In this document: one piece after another, positions 27,550 to 37,220 of the stretch | Layout of the letters: every line of letters starts with the position of its first letter | Position numbering within the stretch: position 1 is the first letter of the stretch | Position numbers and translations under genes: made by a program | From: Bacteroidota bacterium | GTDB lineage: Bacteria > Bacteroidota > Bacteroidia > Chitinophagales > Chitinophagaceae | DNA length: 64,000 nucleotides | Assembly: GCA_018267625.1 (NCBI GenBank) | Contig: JAFDYC010000035.1 | Span: 1-64,000, forward strand | Reading direction: 5' to 3' | The notes under the pieces: model-generated | The model's input: the letters and a program-made list of their open reading frames with translations, nothing else | Database searches by the model: none | What the model was told of the DNA's origin: nothing

Positions 27550-29466
27550 ATGAATAAATATTTCACCCTTTTTTGCTTAGCGCTATTTTCCGCCCCCTTT
27601 GTTCATGCGCAGCAGCAATATCGCTGGGTGAAAGGGGGGGGAGCAGTTGCTCCGCAAATCGGTCCGATGACAACGACCAGGTAACCAACATGGCTACAGA
27701 CTCAAAAGGGCGCGTTTATGTAATTGCCAGAGTGGGGGGGGACGGATATTACCGCCGACACTTTTTACCGACCTTACCGCCACTATCCTGGAGGGGCCTG
27801 CAATCAACCCAGCAGTTTGTTTCTGAGCTATGATTGCAACGGCAATATGCGTTGGGTCAAAATGTTTGACACCTATGGAACTATGATGGTAATGGACATG
27901 GCCTACGATAATGCTGCGAGCATTTACCTGGTAGGTTGGTGCACACCAGGCTATACCAAATACTACACCGATACGACAGTATCCAATCCCAACTACAGCA
28001 TGTACTTGATGAAGTATGACACCAGTGGGGATTTTAAGTGGATTCGGTTCCTCGGGGCTAATAATGTAGCAAATCAATCACAAACCTGGGGACAGGCAGG
28101 CAATATTGCCATTGACGAAAATGGCAGCCCCCACTATATTGTAAATCTGAAGACTGGGATGCAAATCACATCAACTATTACATCCCTTGCGGGGACCTAT
28201 GATGTTGCATTTTCATCAGCAGGCTTGCTTATTTCGGCGATGAGATTGCCCCTTGACTCTCTCTGGAATCTAAATAAATCTATAATTACCTCTGGAGGCA
28301 ATATGTATTCAATGGGTATTCGTCTTGATAATGGAGTTTACAATACAGCATTAATGAAGTTTGACGCTTCACGTAATGTAGTTTAGAGCGATACAAGTGG
28401 CAATACATTATATGCGGGTGTAAATTCCTTCACTTATGATGGCCTAAGCAGCTTGTACATAGCCGGTTATGGTCAAAGTAGTGTAAAGCCATTTAGGTTT
28501 GCCGGTCTCACAGCAAGCAATACTTATTTCCCTGGCTATACTTATGCCACAATAATCAAAGTGGATACAAATGGGGTTGGGAAATGGGTTGTCCATTACG
28601 ATTGTTCCCAAGGTGGCGGCGGGTTAAATACAATAAATATGTTACCAAATGGTACACTCGCCGCTGCGGGTTCATTTGTTTGGACTCTTCGCAGAGGTAA
28701 CGATAGTCTGGTTACCCCTTCTAATGAAGGTTGGAATCCCTACCTGGTCATTTTAGACACCTTAGGCAATCACCTATGGTTTGACCAGCTCCACGGCTTA
28801 GGTTTCGTTGATAATGCCTTATCAGGCGCCACCGACAACACCGGCAACTTCTACATCGGCGGCCAATTCGAGAGCAACATCACCGCCACCGGCCTCGGCA
28901 CGGGCCTCAGCAGCACGGGCGGCAACACCGATTTCTTCATCATGAAGTATGGCTACCCCTGCAACTGCCCTGCCCCTGTCGCACACTTCAATGCCGGCAC
29001 GCCCTCGGGCAAAACCGTTACCTACACCTACTCCGGCAGCACTTCCGGCGTGGATAGCCTCGTCTGGAGCTTCGGCGACGGCGGGAAGCAAACGGTGAAA
29101 AGTGGTTTTAGCACGCCGGTGTCGCACAGCTTTGCCGCCAACGGCAGATACACCGTCTGCGTAACCACCTACAGCAATTGCGGCACCAACACCTACTGCG
29201 CCCCCACCCCACTGAGCGTGAGCGGCATGGAGGCTTTGGGCGGCGTAAGCGTGTATCCCAATCCCGCGCAGGAGGCGCTGCACATTGAAGGCGGGGCGGG
29301 CGCCGGCTACATCCTGAACAATGCCATCGGCCAGCAGGTGTTGCAAGGCAGCATCCGCAGTGCAAAAGAGGAAATCAACATCGGTGCCCTGCCCGCCGGC
29401 AGCTACCTGCTGCAACTCACCGACCGGGAAGGCCGGCGCGGCGTGATGCGGGTGGTGAAGCGGTAG
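27550..29466 (+). pseudogene. T9SS-exported repeat/PKD protein broken by two G8 tracts and a TAG
   Basis: ATG 27550 begins a good signal peptide (MNKYFTLFCLALFSAPFVHA). Coding sense leaves the start frame at the G8 run 27634-27641 and returns to it at a second G8 run 27734-27741. Reading the tracts as G9 and G7 restores a continuous protein (RWVKGGGSSC, then IARVGGTDITADTF). A single TAG at 28384-28386 interrupts the same frame, which is otherwise open to 29466. The reconstructed protein of about 638 residues has SBBP/propeller-like repeats (DSKGRVYVIA, DNTGNFYIGG), a PKD domain (DSLVWSFGDGGKQTV) and a T9SS sorting domain (VSVYPNPAQEALHI, SYLLQLTD). Confidence 0.8.
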
Positions 29467-29489
29467 ATTGAAGTCAATAGCGATACAAG

Positions 29490-29529
29490 AAATCGGGTTG
29501 CTTGGAAATCAGTAACCCGATTTTTTTTT
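29490..29529 (+). terminator. Intrinsic terminator
   Basis: AAATCGGGTT (29490-29499) pairs with AACCCGATTT (29514-29523), followed by a T run. It separates the broken T9SS gene from the efflux operon. Confidence 0.9.
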
Positions 29530-29589
29530 CAAAGGATTTTTCATGTCTGTTTCCGGGCAGAAAAAAACAGGCTATTCAAAAAATCAATC

Positions 29590-29627
29590 AAACGCTTGTT
29601 TAATTTTCAAACAATCGTTTAAATTTG
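29590..29627 (+). promoter_or_regulatory. Promoter and TetR operator of the efflux operon
   Basis: The inverted repeat AAACGCTTGTTT (29590-29601) and AAACAATCGTTT (29609-29620) matches at 11 of 12 positions, as expected for a TetR-dimer site. A Bacteroidota -7 box TAAATTTG (29620-29627) follows, with TTG of the -33 region at 29596-29598, 21 bp upstream. The operator covers the promoter, so the encoded TetR protein probably represses its own operon. The start codon is 26 bp downstream. Confidence 0.7.
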
Positions 29628-29652
29628 CGGCCTGAAAGAAACGTCAGGTAAC

Positions 29653-30291
29653 ATGAGCGAAGAATTTTCAGGCAAACAGATCCAGATTCTTGAAGCGGCC
29701 GAGCGGCTATTTTCTACCCGGGGTTTTGTAGGCAGCTCGGTACGCGACATCGCCCATGAGGCGGGTGTGAACGTAGCCATGATCGCCTATTATTTCGGCT
29801 CGAAGGAAAAATTACTCTTGTCTGTTTTCCACCACAGGATAGCCTCTTCCCGCATTGCGCTAGAGCATCTACTGGCCGATAAAAACATGGGGCCAATCGA
29901 GAAAATGGAAGTATTCATCGAAGGTGTTGTGGACAGGATGCTCAAACACAAAGACTTTCACCGGGTGTTACTCAATGCCCAGCTCACATCAGGCAATGAA
30001 GAACTGGCTGGAATCATTGCAGATTCCAAAATGAAAAACCTGGAGCTGGTGCAGCAACTGATCGCGCAGGGACAACGGGAAAAAATCTTTCAGCGCGGCG
30101 TAAATGCCCCCCTGCTCATGCTCAGCGTCACCGGTACAATCTACCAGGTGGCTACCGGTTCTGCCTACCTCAAAGTAGCCTTTCCCAAAGGAGACAAAAG
30201 CGATGAAGCCTATGAAGCTGAGCTTCGGGAGGCATTAAAAAAACACCTAAAACGCACCATAAAAGCAGCACTCTTATATGAAGGCAAATAA
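29653..30291 (+). CDS. TetR-family repressor of the efflux operon
   Basis: 212 residues. The N-terminal TetR helix-turn-helix spans about residues 8-55 (ILEAAERLFSTRGFVGSSVR, then VNVAMIAYYFGSKEKLL); the C-terminal region is the usual helical ligand-binding and dimerisation domain. It is the first gene of an operon with TolC-, EmrA- and EmrB-like genes. Its stop overlaps the next start by 14 nt. The inverted repeat over the promoter just upstream is the likely operator. It is expected to come off the DNA when bound by a substrate of the pump, which is unknown. Confidence 0.92.
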   Translation: MSEEFSGKQIQILEAAERLFSTRGFVGSSVRDIAHEAGVNVAMIAYYFGSKEKLLLSVFHHRIASSRIALEHLLADKNMGPIEKMEVFIEGVVDRMLKHKDFHRVLLNAQLTSGNEELAGIIADSKMKNLELVQQLIAQGQREKIFQRGVNAPLLMLSVTGTIYQVATGSAYLKVAFPKGDKSDEAYEAELREALKKHLKRTIKAALLYEGK

Positions 30292-31663
30292 GGCAGCCCT
30301 GCTCCTGACCCTGCTCCTGGCAGTAGCCGGGGCCAGTCAGGCGCGCAATGAAACTCAGGCAGCCGATTCTCTACGAAGTATTTCACTGGAAGACGCCATC
30401 TCGCTGAGCCTGAAAGCCAGCAAACAACTTCGCGTCAGCGAAGCACGTCAGGCAGAGGCAGAAGCAGGCTTAAAAGAAGCCCGTGAACGCAGGCTGCCCG
30501 ACCTGAAACTGACCGCAGCCTACCTCCGTTTAGCATCCCCGGATATTGATCTAAAACTCAATACCAATAAGCAAGACCAGGGCGGGCAATCGGGTACTAC
30601 GGAACAACAAGGGGGCGGAATGCCCTCCATAAACGAAGCCGCCTATGCCATGGCCAATGCCAGCTTACCGCTGTTTACCGGATTTAAAATTCAAAGCGGT
30701 ATTGAAAGCGCGAAGTACCTCGCCAAGGCGGCCCAATTAGATGCCGCGCACGACCAGGAAGCTGTGATTTTGAACACCGTGGACGCATACATCAACCTCT
30801 ACAAAGCAGAGGCAGCCGTAGCGTTGATGCAGGAAAATCTAAACACGGCCAAGCAACGGGTCCGGGACATGAAAAACCTGGAACAAAATGGCCTGTTGGC
30901 CCGCAATGACCTGCTCAAAGCCACCCTTCAGGCCTCCAAAGTGGAACTCAGCCTGCTGGACGCACAAAGCAACCTGCACCTTGCCAATGTGAACATGGAC
31001 CTGATGCTGGGCCTTCCCGAAGGAACCCAACTGAAACCCGACACTCACTTTACAAGCACGCCCGACAGGAAGCCCCTCAGCGACTGGGAAAGCCTGGCCT
31101 TCGCGAACCGAAAAGACCGGGCTTCAATGGAAAATCAAGCGCTGGCAGCACAGTCCGGCGTTCGGGCCGCCAAGGGTGACTACTACCCTTCGCTCGCTTT
31201 GACGGGCGGATATATTGGAGCGTATGTCCCCAATATCCTCACGATAAAAGACGCGCTGAATGCCGGGCTGGGACTCAGTTATTCCCCTTCATCGCTTTGG
31301 AAGGCGGGTGCGAAGGTGGCGGGTGCAAAAGCCCGTTTGGCCGAAGCACAGGCCGGGCAGGCCCTGTTGGATGACGGCATCCGGATGCAGGTGACCCGCG
31401 CCTATGAAGGCTGGCTGCTGAGCGAAAAGAAAATTGACGTGTATGAAGACGCAGTAGAACAGGCTGAAGAAAACTACCGCATCGTGAAGAATAAAAACGC
31501 CAATGCACTAGCTACAACCACGGAACTCTTAGATGCTGATGTGGCCCAGCTCGAAGCGCGCCTCAACCACGCCTTTGCACAGGCAGATGCTGTAGCAGCC
31601 TACAAAAAACTCCTCAACGCAGCAGGGCTGCTCGGTAACATCCAGGCTCAATCTGCACAATAA
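30278..31663 (+). CDS. TolC-family outer-membrane efflux channel
   Basis: 461 residues with a signal peptide (about residues 1-23). The two long helical repeats of the TolC family are visible: ISLSLKASKQLRVSEARQAE in the N-terminal half and ENQALAAQSGVRAAKGDYYP at the start of the second, each rich in Ala/Leu/Glu/Lys. It would form the trimeric outer-membrane exit duct for the inner-membrane pump encoded downstream. The 14-nt overlap with tetR supports translational coupling. In Bacteroidota the order tetR-tolC-hlyD-MFS is common for drug efflux operons. Confidence 0.93.
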   Translation: MKANKAALLLTLLLAVAGASQARNETQAADSLRSISLEDAISLSLKASKQLRVSEARQAEAEAGLKEARERRLPDLKLTAAYLRLASPDIDLKLNTNKQDQGGQSGTTEQQGGGMPSINEAAYAMANASLPLFTGFKIQSGIESAKYLAKAAQLDAAHDQEAVILNTVDAYINLYKAEAAVALMQENLNTAKQRVRDMKNLEQNGLLARNDLLKATLQASKVELSLLDAQSNLHLANVNMDLMLGLPEGTQLKPDTHFTSTPDRKPLSDWESLAFANRKDRASMENQALAAQSGVRAAKGDYYPSLALTGGYIGAYVPNILTIKDALNAGLGLSYSPSSLWKAGAKVAGAKARLAEAQAGQALLDDGIRMQVTRAYEGWLLSEKKIDVYEDAVEQAEENYRIVKNKNANALATTTELLDADVAQLEARLNHAFAQADAVAAYKKLLNAAGLLGNIQAQSAQ

Positions 31664-31697
31664 AAACCCTCTTTCATCCCAGCAACGTATTTCATAC

Positions 31698-32834
31698 ATG
31701 GAAAGTCAAACCCAAACGCAAGAAAAAGCAGCGTTCACAAACAACGGCCCTCAAGCCGAACCCCCAAAGCGCAAAATCAACAAACGATTTATTATCGTCC
31801 TGGCCTTACTGGCAGTAGCCGGCGGCAGCTTTGGCATCACGAAGTATGTGCATGCCCAGCACCATGAAGAGACCGACGATGCCCAAACAGAAGCCAATAT
31901 GAGCCCTATTATTCCCCGTTTAGGCGGATATGTGGCAGAGGTTCGGGTAGTAGATAACCAACGCGTCCGGCAGGGCGACACACTCATCGTTTTGGACAAC
32001 CGGGACCAGCTCATCAAGCTGGAACAGGCAGAAGCTGCCCTGGCCGGAGCTCGCAGCAACCTGGCCGTAGCCCGTGCCAATAGCTCGACATCGGATGCTC
32101 ATATTGCTACCGCCCAGGCACAGGTTGGCACAGCCAATGCTCAGATTGAAGCCGCTAAAGTGGCTGTATGGCGCACGCAGCAAGACTATAAGCGCTATTC
32201 CAATCTTATTAAAGACCACAGCATCACCCAGCAACAATTTGAGCAGGCTGAAGCAGCAAAGCTGACTGCCGAACGCCAGCTCGCCGTGCTGGAAGAACAA
32301 CGGGCTGCTGCCACAAAACAAAGTGCCGCTGCCGGCTCACAAGCAGCCGCGACCAATAGTGGCATCAGTGTGGCCGAAGCGATGGTGCGTCAGCGCGAAA
32401 CAGAGGTGGATAATGCCCGGCTCATCTTGTCTTACGCCGTGCTCACCGCGCCTTCCGATGGCTTCGTTTCGAAGGTGAATGTTCAATCCGGGCAGTTTGT
32501 GCAGCCGGGACAAACACTGTTTGCGGTGGTGATGAAAAATGCTTTATGGGTCGTAGCCAATTTTAAAGAGACGCAACTCCGAAAGATGAAAGTGGGACAG
32601 GAAGTGATTGTTCATGCCGATGCCTTTCCGAATCATGATTTCAAGGCAAGCATCGCCTCTTTCTCGCCCGCCACGGGCTCCAGCTTTTCACTGTTACCGC
32701 CCGACAATGCCAGCGGAAACTTCGTGAAAGTGGTACAGCGCATCCCGGTGCGCATCGAATTCACGGATAAAAATGATTCTATGCTGCCCCGCCTGCGTGC
32801 CGGAATGAACGTAGATGTGGACGTGCATATCTAA
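31698..32834 (+). CDS. HlyD/EmrA-type periplasmic adaptor
   Basis: 378 residues. One N-terminal membrane anchor (about residues 28-48) is followed by a biotinyl-lipoyl half motif (IIPRLGGYVAEVRVVDNQRV), a long Ala/Gln/Glu-rich coiled-coil hairpin (about residues 105-230), the second lipoyl half (VLTAPSDGFVSKVNVQSGQF) and a beta-barrel domain. The adaptor joins the EmrB-like transporter to the TolC-like channel. It lies 34 bp after the channel gene in the same operon. Confidence 0.93.
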   Translation: MESQTQTQEKAAFTNNGPQAEPPKRKINKRFIIVLALLAVAGGSFGITKYVHAQHHEETDDAQTEANMSPIIPRLGGYVAEVRVVDNQRVRQGDTLIVLDNRDQLIKLEQAEAALAGARSNLAVARANSSTSDAHIATAQAQVGTANAQIEAAKVAVWRTQQDYKRYSNLIKDHSITQQQFEQAEAAKLTAERQLAVLEEQRAAATKQSAAAGSQAAATNSGISVAEAMVRQRETEVDNARLILSYAVLTAPSDGFVSKVNVQSGQFVQPGQTLFAVVMKNALWVVANFKETQLRKMKVGQEVIVHADAFPNHDFKASIASFSPATGSSFSLLPPDNASGNFVKVVQRIPVRIEFTDKNDSMLPRLRAGMNVDVDVHI

Positions 32835-32920
32835 AGAGGTTCGGAGCAGTTTGATGCTTCCTGACCAGATATTTTTTCACTGAACTTTTTCAATGCCGCT
32901 TTCGAAAAGCAAACTGTAAA

Positions 32921-34552
32921 ATGGCTCTTAGTCTTCGCGCCTCTGGTGCGGCAAAATCAAGGGAAGTAATGGTTCAACCGGAGGATTCTCTGGTGGAATA
33001 TGGTGCACGGCGGGTCATCATCACGCTTACAGCCATCTTTTGCGCCTTGCTGGAAATCGTAGATACCACCATCGTCAATGTGGCCCTGGCAGACATGAAG
33101 GGCAACCTGGGGGCTACACTGAATGAGGTGGGCTGGGTTATCACGGCCTATGCCATCGGTAATGTGATTGTGGTGCCAATGACGAGCTGGTTATCGCAGC
33201 AGTTTGGCCGCCGCAATTATTTCGGTGCTTCTGTTATACTGTTCACGGTATGTTCCTTCCTCTGCGGCAATGCCACCGGGATTTGGGAACTGGTAGCCTT
33301 CCGATTTATCCAGGGACTTGGCGGAGGGGCTTTGCTGGTCACTTCCCAAACAATCATCACCGAAAGCTATCCGGCAGAAAAGCGCGGTATGGCGCAGGCC
33401 TTCTATGGGCTTGGGGTGATTATCGGACCTACACTGGGGCCACCGCTGGGCGGCTATATCACCACCAACTTTTCCTGGCCGTACATCTTTTACATCAACA
33501 TCCCCATTGGCATCATAGCTGCCTTGCTGGTGTTTGAATTTGTGCGTTCACCCCGATTTTCAGAAAAGAAAAGCAGCAGTGATATTGACTTCCTGGGCAT
33601 CATCCTGCTGGCTGTGTTTGTAGGCTCACTGCAATATGTGCTGGAACGAGGCCATGAGGACGACTGGTTCGCCTCGCCACTGATCGTAATCCTGAGTGTG
33701 ACTGCATTGATGGGGTTCCTCTGTTTTATCTGGCGCGAGCTGGTGGCAGAACATCCCATCGTAGAGTTGCGGGTACTGAAAAACGGGAACCTGCGCATCG
33801 GTACTGCACTGTCTTTTGTCCTGGGCTTTGGGCTGTATGGTTCCACCTTTATTATTCCGCTCTACACCCAGACCATCCTGGGCTGGACGGCCCTTCAGGC
33901 AGGCGAATTAATGATTCCTTCGGCCATCACAACGGCCATCTTCATGCCTTTCGTTGGCAGGATGCTCACCAAGGGGATTCCGGCGCAACTGCTCGTGGCA
34001 TTGGGCATGTTGCTGTTTGCCATCTATTCCATCTGGGGTTATTACATCATCACGCCTGACACCAGCGCCCAGAATTTCTTCTGGCTACTCATCGTGCGGG
34101 GTGTGGGAATGGGTATGTTGTTTATCCCCATCACGACCCTCTCGCTATCCACGCTCAAGGGGAAAGAGATAGGGGAAGGCGCTGCGTTTACAGGCATGAT
34201 GCGGCAATTGGGCGGCTCCTTTGGCGTGGCGGTAATCACAACCCTGATAGCACGTCAAAACTTCGCACACCGTGTAGATTTCCTGCCGCACATCACCAAC
34301 TCCAATCCGGCCTTTACCCAAAAACTACATGGCCTGGAAGCTGCTTTCATGTCAAAAGGGATGACGCCAGACATTGCCCATTCCAGCGCCCTGAAGGCGA
34401 TTGAATATTCCATTTCAAAACAGAGCGCCGTACTGTCTTACATGGATATTTTCCTCTGGCTGGGCATCATGTTCATCATTTTTGTGCCGGTCATTCTGCT
34501 GGCTCGGCAGCGCAAAGGGAAACTGAGTGCCGAGGCGATGAGTGCGCACTGA
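32921..34552 (+). CDS. EmrB/QacA-type MFS drug transporter (DHA2, 14 helices)
   Basis: 543 residues with 14 predicted membrane segments. DHA2 motifs: LLEIVDTTIVNVALADMKG in helix 1, WLSQQFGRRNYF (motif A loop), and GPTLGPPLGGYI (motif C, antiporter). It exports hydrophobic compounds by proton antiport, together with the adaptor and channel. ATG 32921 is used here; an in-frame ATG at 32969 is preceded by AAGGGAAG and may be the real start, giving MVQPEDSLVEYGARR. Last gene of the operon. Confidence 0.93.
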   Translation: MALSLRASGAAKSREVMVQPEDSLVEYGARRVIITLTAIFCALLEIVDTTIVNVALADMKGNLGATLNEVGWVITAYAIGNVIVVPMTSWLSQQFGRRNYFGASVILFTVCSFLCGNATGIWELVAFRFIQGLGGGALLVTSQTIITESYPAEKRGMAQAFYGLGVIIGPTLGPPLGGYITTNFSWPYIFYINIPIGIIAALLVFEFVRSPRFSEKKSSSDIDFLGIILLAVFVGSLQYVLERGHEDDWFASPLIVILSVTALMGFLCFIWRELVAEHPIVELRVLKNGNLRIGTALSFVLGFGLYGSTFIIPLYTQTILGWTALQAGELMIPSAITTAIFMPFVGRMLTKGIPAQLLVALGMLLFAIYSIWGYYIITPDTSAQNFFWLLIVRGVGMGMLFIPITTLSLSTLKGKEIGEGAAFTGMMRQLGGSFGVAVITTLIARQNFAHRVDFLPHITNSNPAFTQKLHGLEAAFMSKGMTPDIAHSSALKAIEYSISKQSAVLSYMDIFLWLGIMFIIFVPVILLARQRKGKLSAEAMSAH

Positions 34553-34651
34553 GTAGTGTGCGCGTGCTTCGGAATCATCTTCTAAATGGTTTTTATTTCA
34601 GAGGCTGTGCCAACTGCATGCAATAGGGATAAGCCCTTGCAGCAAGTAGCA

Positions 34652-36115
34652 TCAGGCTACCTCACCCCGAAGCGCCCATTCCCGGCTTTTCTGATCGAGT
34701 ATAATCATCAGCACAATCGCGAAGTAAAACAGCGCACCCACTTTGTGTGTTTCGATTAATTCTGAAAAGAAATTATCAATGAAGCCTGCAGCCAGCATCA
34801 TCGCCACGCCGAGGGTTACATGCTGATAGAATCGTTCCCCTTTAAACCGGTGGTACGTCCTTTGGGCCACGGCAAAGAAGACCATAAGCAGGGCAGCGTA
34901 GAGTAACATGGCCGGCCAGCCCTGCTCCACGAGCATAAAAAGAAAATAATTGTGCGTGGTGCTGTGTTCGGTATTTCTGCTCACATAGGTGCGAAACGAA
35001 GAGACGGTGTAGGGCTTGTAGTTGAAGTAAAAGGCATTGGGGCCTACGCCGACGAGCGGCTTGTCTTCACTCATGCGCACGGCGGCAATCCAGCGGTAGA
35101 GTCGCTCCATAGAGCTCATGTCTTCACCCCGGAAGGTGGCGACGAGGTGGTCGGCAAAAGTGAAGTGTGTGTAGGTATGGGTGAAGTTGGGGCGGAAGTC
35201 TATGTATTTGTTATGCCGCACCATATACACCACGGTCAGGGCGATGAGGCCGAAGAAGGCAGGCAGCACCCAATTCACCAATCGTTTCCTTATTGCGAAG
35301 GCGATGCCTGCGGCAAAAGCAATTGCCAGCATGGCACCCCGCGCAAAGGTGAAATAGATGGCCATCAGGAAAAACAAAATCGTCAGCACCAGCAAAGCAC
35401 GCCACCACCAACGCATTCCTTTTGACAGCACAAACGCCACGACTACCAACGGAAACAGCATGGACATGAATGAGGAGTAATCCACCCGGTTGTAGTAGAT
35501 CCTGCCGACTGCTTTATGAATGAGGGAGAAGGCAAAGCCCAGTTGATAGTGCCAGTAATTGATGACCAGCATTGTCAGTAAGGTGGGCAGCAGGATGATG
35601 AAAAAGCCATTTTTAAAATCACTTTTCTTCCGGAAGATGAAAATGGGCAGCACGAAATAGGCAGCCAGGAACCAGGTCTTGGCGAGTCCGAATTTGAATG
35701 CAATCAGGTGGCGCTCCGCGCAAAAAATGGCCACCAGCATCCAGAGGTATTGCAAGACAACTACCAGGGTCAGGGGGCTGCGCAGCCACCATTGTGGAAA
35801 GCTTCTGGGCCGGGAAGCCAGCAGCACGATGGTCAGTAGGAGAAAGAGCCACATCATCGGCTCATCGGGCACGGTGGTGGTCAGCACACCTTCAATCAAA
35901 TCCAGCTCTTGCGAGAGGGGGATGAAGAAGAGAAAAACCCACCAGGCCGTTTTCCAATTAATAAAAAACAAGGCAACATACAGCAGGGCAAAAGGCACCA
36001 CTAAGAGGGGCAGAAATTCCGTCGCTACATAGCCCGCCACGCCGGCAATGCCCACGATTGCGCCCAGCCAGAGCTGACGAAGGCTAAGCTCCTTATGTTG
36101 CAGCCAGAGCTCCAT
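34652..36115 (-). CDS. O-antigen ligase/polymerase family membrane protein
   Basis: 487 residues, about 11-12 membrane segments with a large periplasmic loop. The C-terminal half contains VGVGPNAFYFNYKPYT and the conserved EHSTTHNYFLFMLVEQGWP block with histidines characteristic of the WaaL/Wzy_C family. These enzymes join polyprenol-linked glycans to lipid A core or polymerise repeat units at the outer face of the inner membrane. It abuts the Wzz-like gene with no gap, so the two form an operon for surface polysaccharide assembly. Confidence 0.88.
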   Translation of the reverse strand: MELWLQHKELSLRQLWLGAIVGIAGVAGYVATEFLPLLVVPFALLYVALFFINWKTAWWVFLFFIPLSQELDLIEGVLTTTVPDEPMMWLFLLLTIVLLASRPRSFPQWWLRSPLTLVVVLQYLWMLVAIFCAERHLIAFKFGLAKTWFLAAYFVLPIFIFRKKSDFKNGFFIILLPTLLTMLVINYWHYQLGFAFSLIHKAVGRIYYNRVDYSSFMSMLFPLVVVAFVLSKGMRWWWRALLVLTILFFLMAIYFTFARGAMLAIAFAAGIAFAIRKRLVNWVLPAFFGLIALTVVYMVRHNKYIDFRPNFTHTYTHFTFADHLVATFRGEDMSSMERLYRWIAAVRMSEDKPLVGVGPNAFYFNYKPYTVSSFRTYVSRNTEHSTTHNYFLFMLVEQGWPAMLLYAALLMVFFAVAQRTYHRFKGERFYQHVTLGVAMMLAAGFIDNFFSELIETHKVGALFYFAIVLMIILDQKSREWALRGEVA

Positions 36116-37093
36116 CTATGCCTGATGTGCCGATGTTAGTTTCTTCCAATAAGTAGCAAACAAGACCCAAAGCATTGCAAAAAAGCCACCCACCAAAGCG
36201 CCCACAAGGATGGTGAGGGGCAGGCTGAGGCCTTTTGGCTTTTCCGGTACGATGGCCGGCGAGATAACCTGAATCTGGGGCTGGTCGCCACTATGCAGGG
36301 CCGTACTATACTCTGCCAGCAGCGACTGATACCGGGTTCGATCCACGACATACTGGTCTTTTGAAGCTTCCAGGTTTTGAATTTCTTCCATAGCGAGGCC
36401 ATAGCCGGCACCTTTCGCAGTCAGAGGAACCGTTGTAATCGTGTTGCGCACCGGCGATAAGACCTGGTAGATGCCGTACCGGTCGCGCAGCCTGGCTAAG
36501 CTATCCGTAAGCACTGCAACCATGCTATCAGCCCGGACGTATTGCTGCTGGATGCTTTTGCGGTTTTCGCGGCGCAGGTCATTGTAGAATCCGGAATACA
36601 CCTGATTGATGACATGCGCAGCATCGTTGCACACCATGGCTGCCAGCTTGGGGTCGGCATCGGTGTAGCTGAGCTTTACTGTGATGTATTCGGTGCGTTT
36701 CACTTCAAAGCCTTTCATGAAACGATCTTCCGCATCTTTCAGCCAGAATTTGTTCTTGTTGGTGTCCAAACCAAACTTGGCCCAAAGGCTGGCCACATGG
36801 ATGATGCTGTCGTGGGTAGCGCGCGACTTTGCCACAGCCATCACCTTGTCCACATCATCTTCCCGGCCATAGTAATCTACGAATGTGGCCTTATCATTTC
36901 TGAAGAGGTTGTTCCTGTCGGTATAGAGCGGATTCGTGATAAGCAGGTCGGCTTCGGCCATGTACTTTCGGGGCACAATCAGGTAGAACGCAGCGGCTAC
37001 CAAAGCGGCAGCCACAGCCACCAGCAGCAGGAACCGAAAGCGCCGCGACAAGGCTTGGGTAATGTCTATCAAATCGAAGCTGGGTGTGGGCAT
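36116..37093 (-). CDS. Wzz-type polysaccharide chain-length/co-polymerase protein
   Basis: 325 residues. Two membrane helices (about residues 20-40 and 292-315) flank a periplasmic alpha-helical domain with coiled coil (YVRADSMVAVLTDSLARLRD). Just before the second helix is PAIVPEKPKGLSLPLTILVG, the Pro/Gly-rich motif of polysaccharide co-polymerases. No cytoplasmic kinase domain is present, so it belongs to the Wzz type rather than the tyrosine-kinase type. Cotranscribed with the ligase gene. Confidence 0.88.
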   Translation of the reverse strand: MPTPSFDLIDITQALSRRFRFLLLVAVAAALVAAAFYLIVPRKYMAEADLLITNPLYTDRNNLFRNDKATFVDYYGREDDVDKVMAVAKSRATHDSIIHVASLWAKFGLDTNKNKFWLKDAEDRFMKGFEVKRTEYITVKLSYTDADPKLAAMVCNDAAHVINQVYSGFYNDLRRENRKSIQQQYVRADSMVAVLTDSLARLRDRYGIYQVLSPVRNTITTVPLTAKGAGYGLAMEEIQNLEASKDQYVVDRTRYQSLLAEYSTALHSGDQPQIQVISPAIVPEKPKGLSLPLTILVGALVGGFFAMLWVLFATYWKKLTSAHQA

Positions 37094-37220
37094 AATGAGA
37101 TGGTCGCTGTGATTAGTTAGAAGGAAAAATTGGGTTCAGAATATTGGGATACTTACCGTTTCGATACTTTAAGAAATGCTCCTTTGATTGCATGATGTTC
37201 ATTTGTTGCAAGACTGCGGA

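Noticed and set aside
28822..29415. Long minus-strand open frame under the PKD region
   Set aside because: Ala/Gly/Val-rich shadow of a GC-rich gene.
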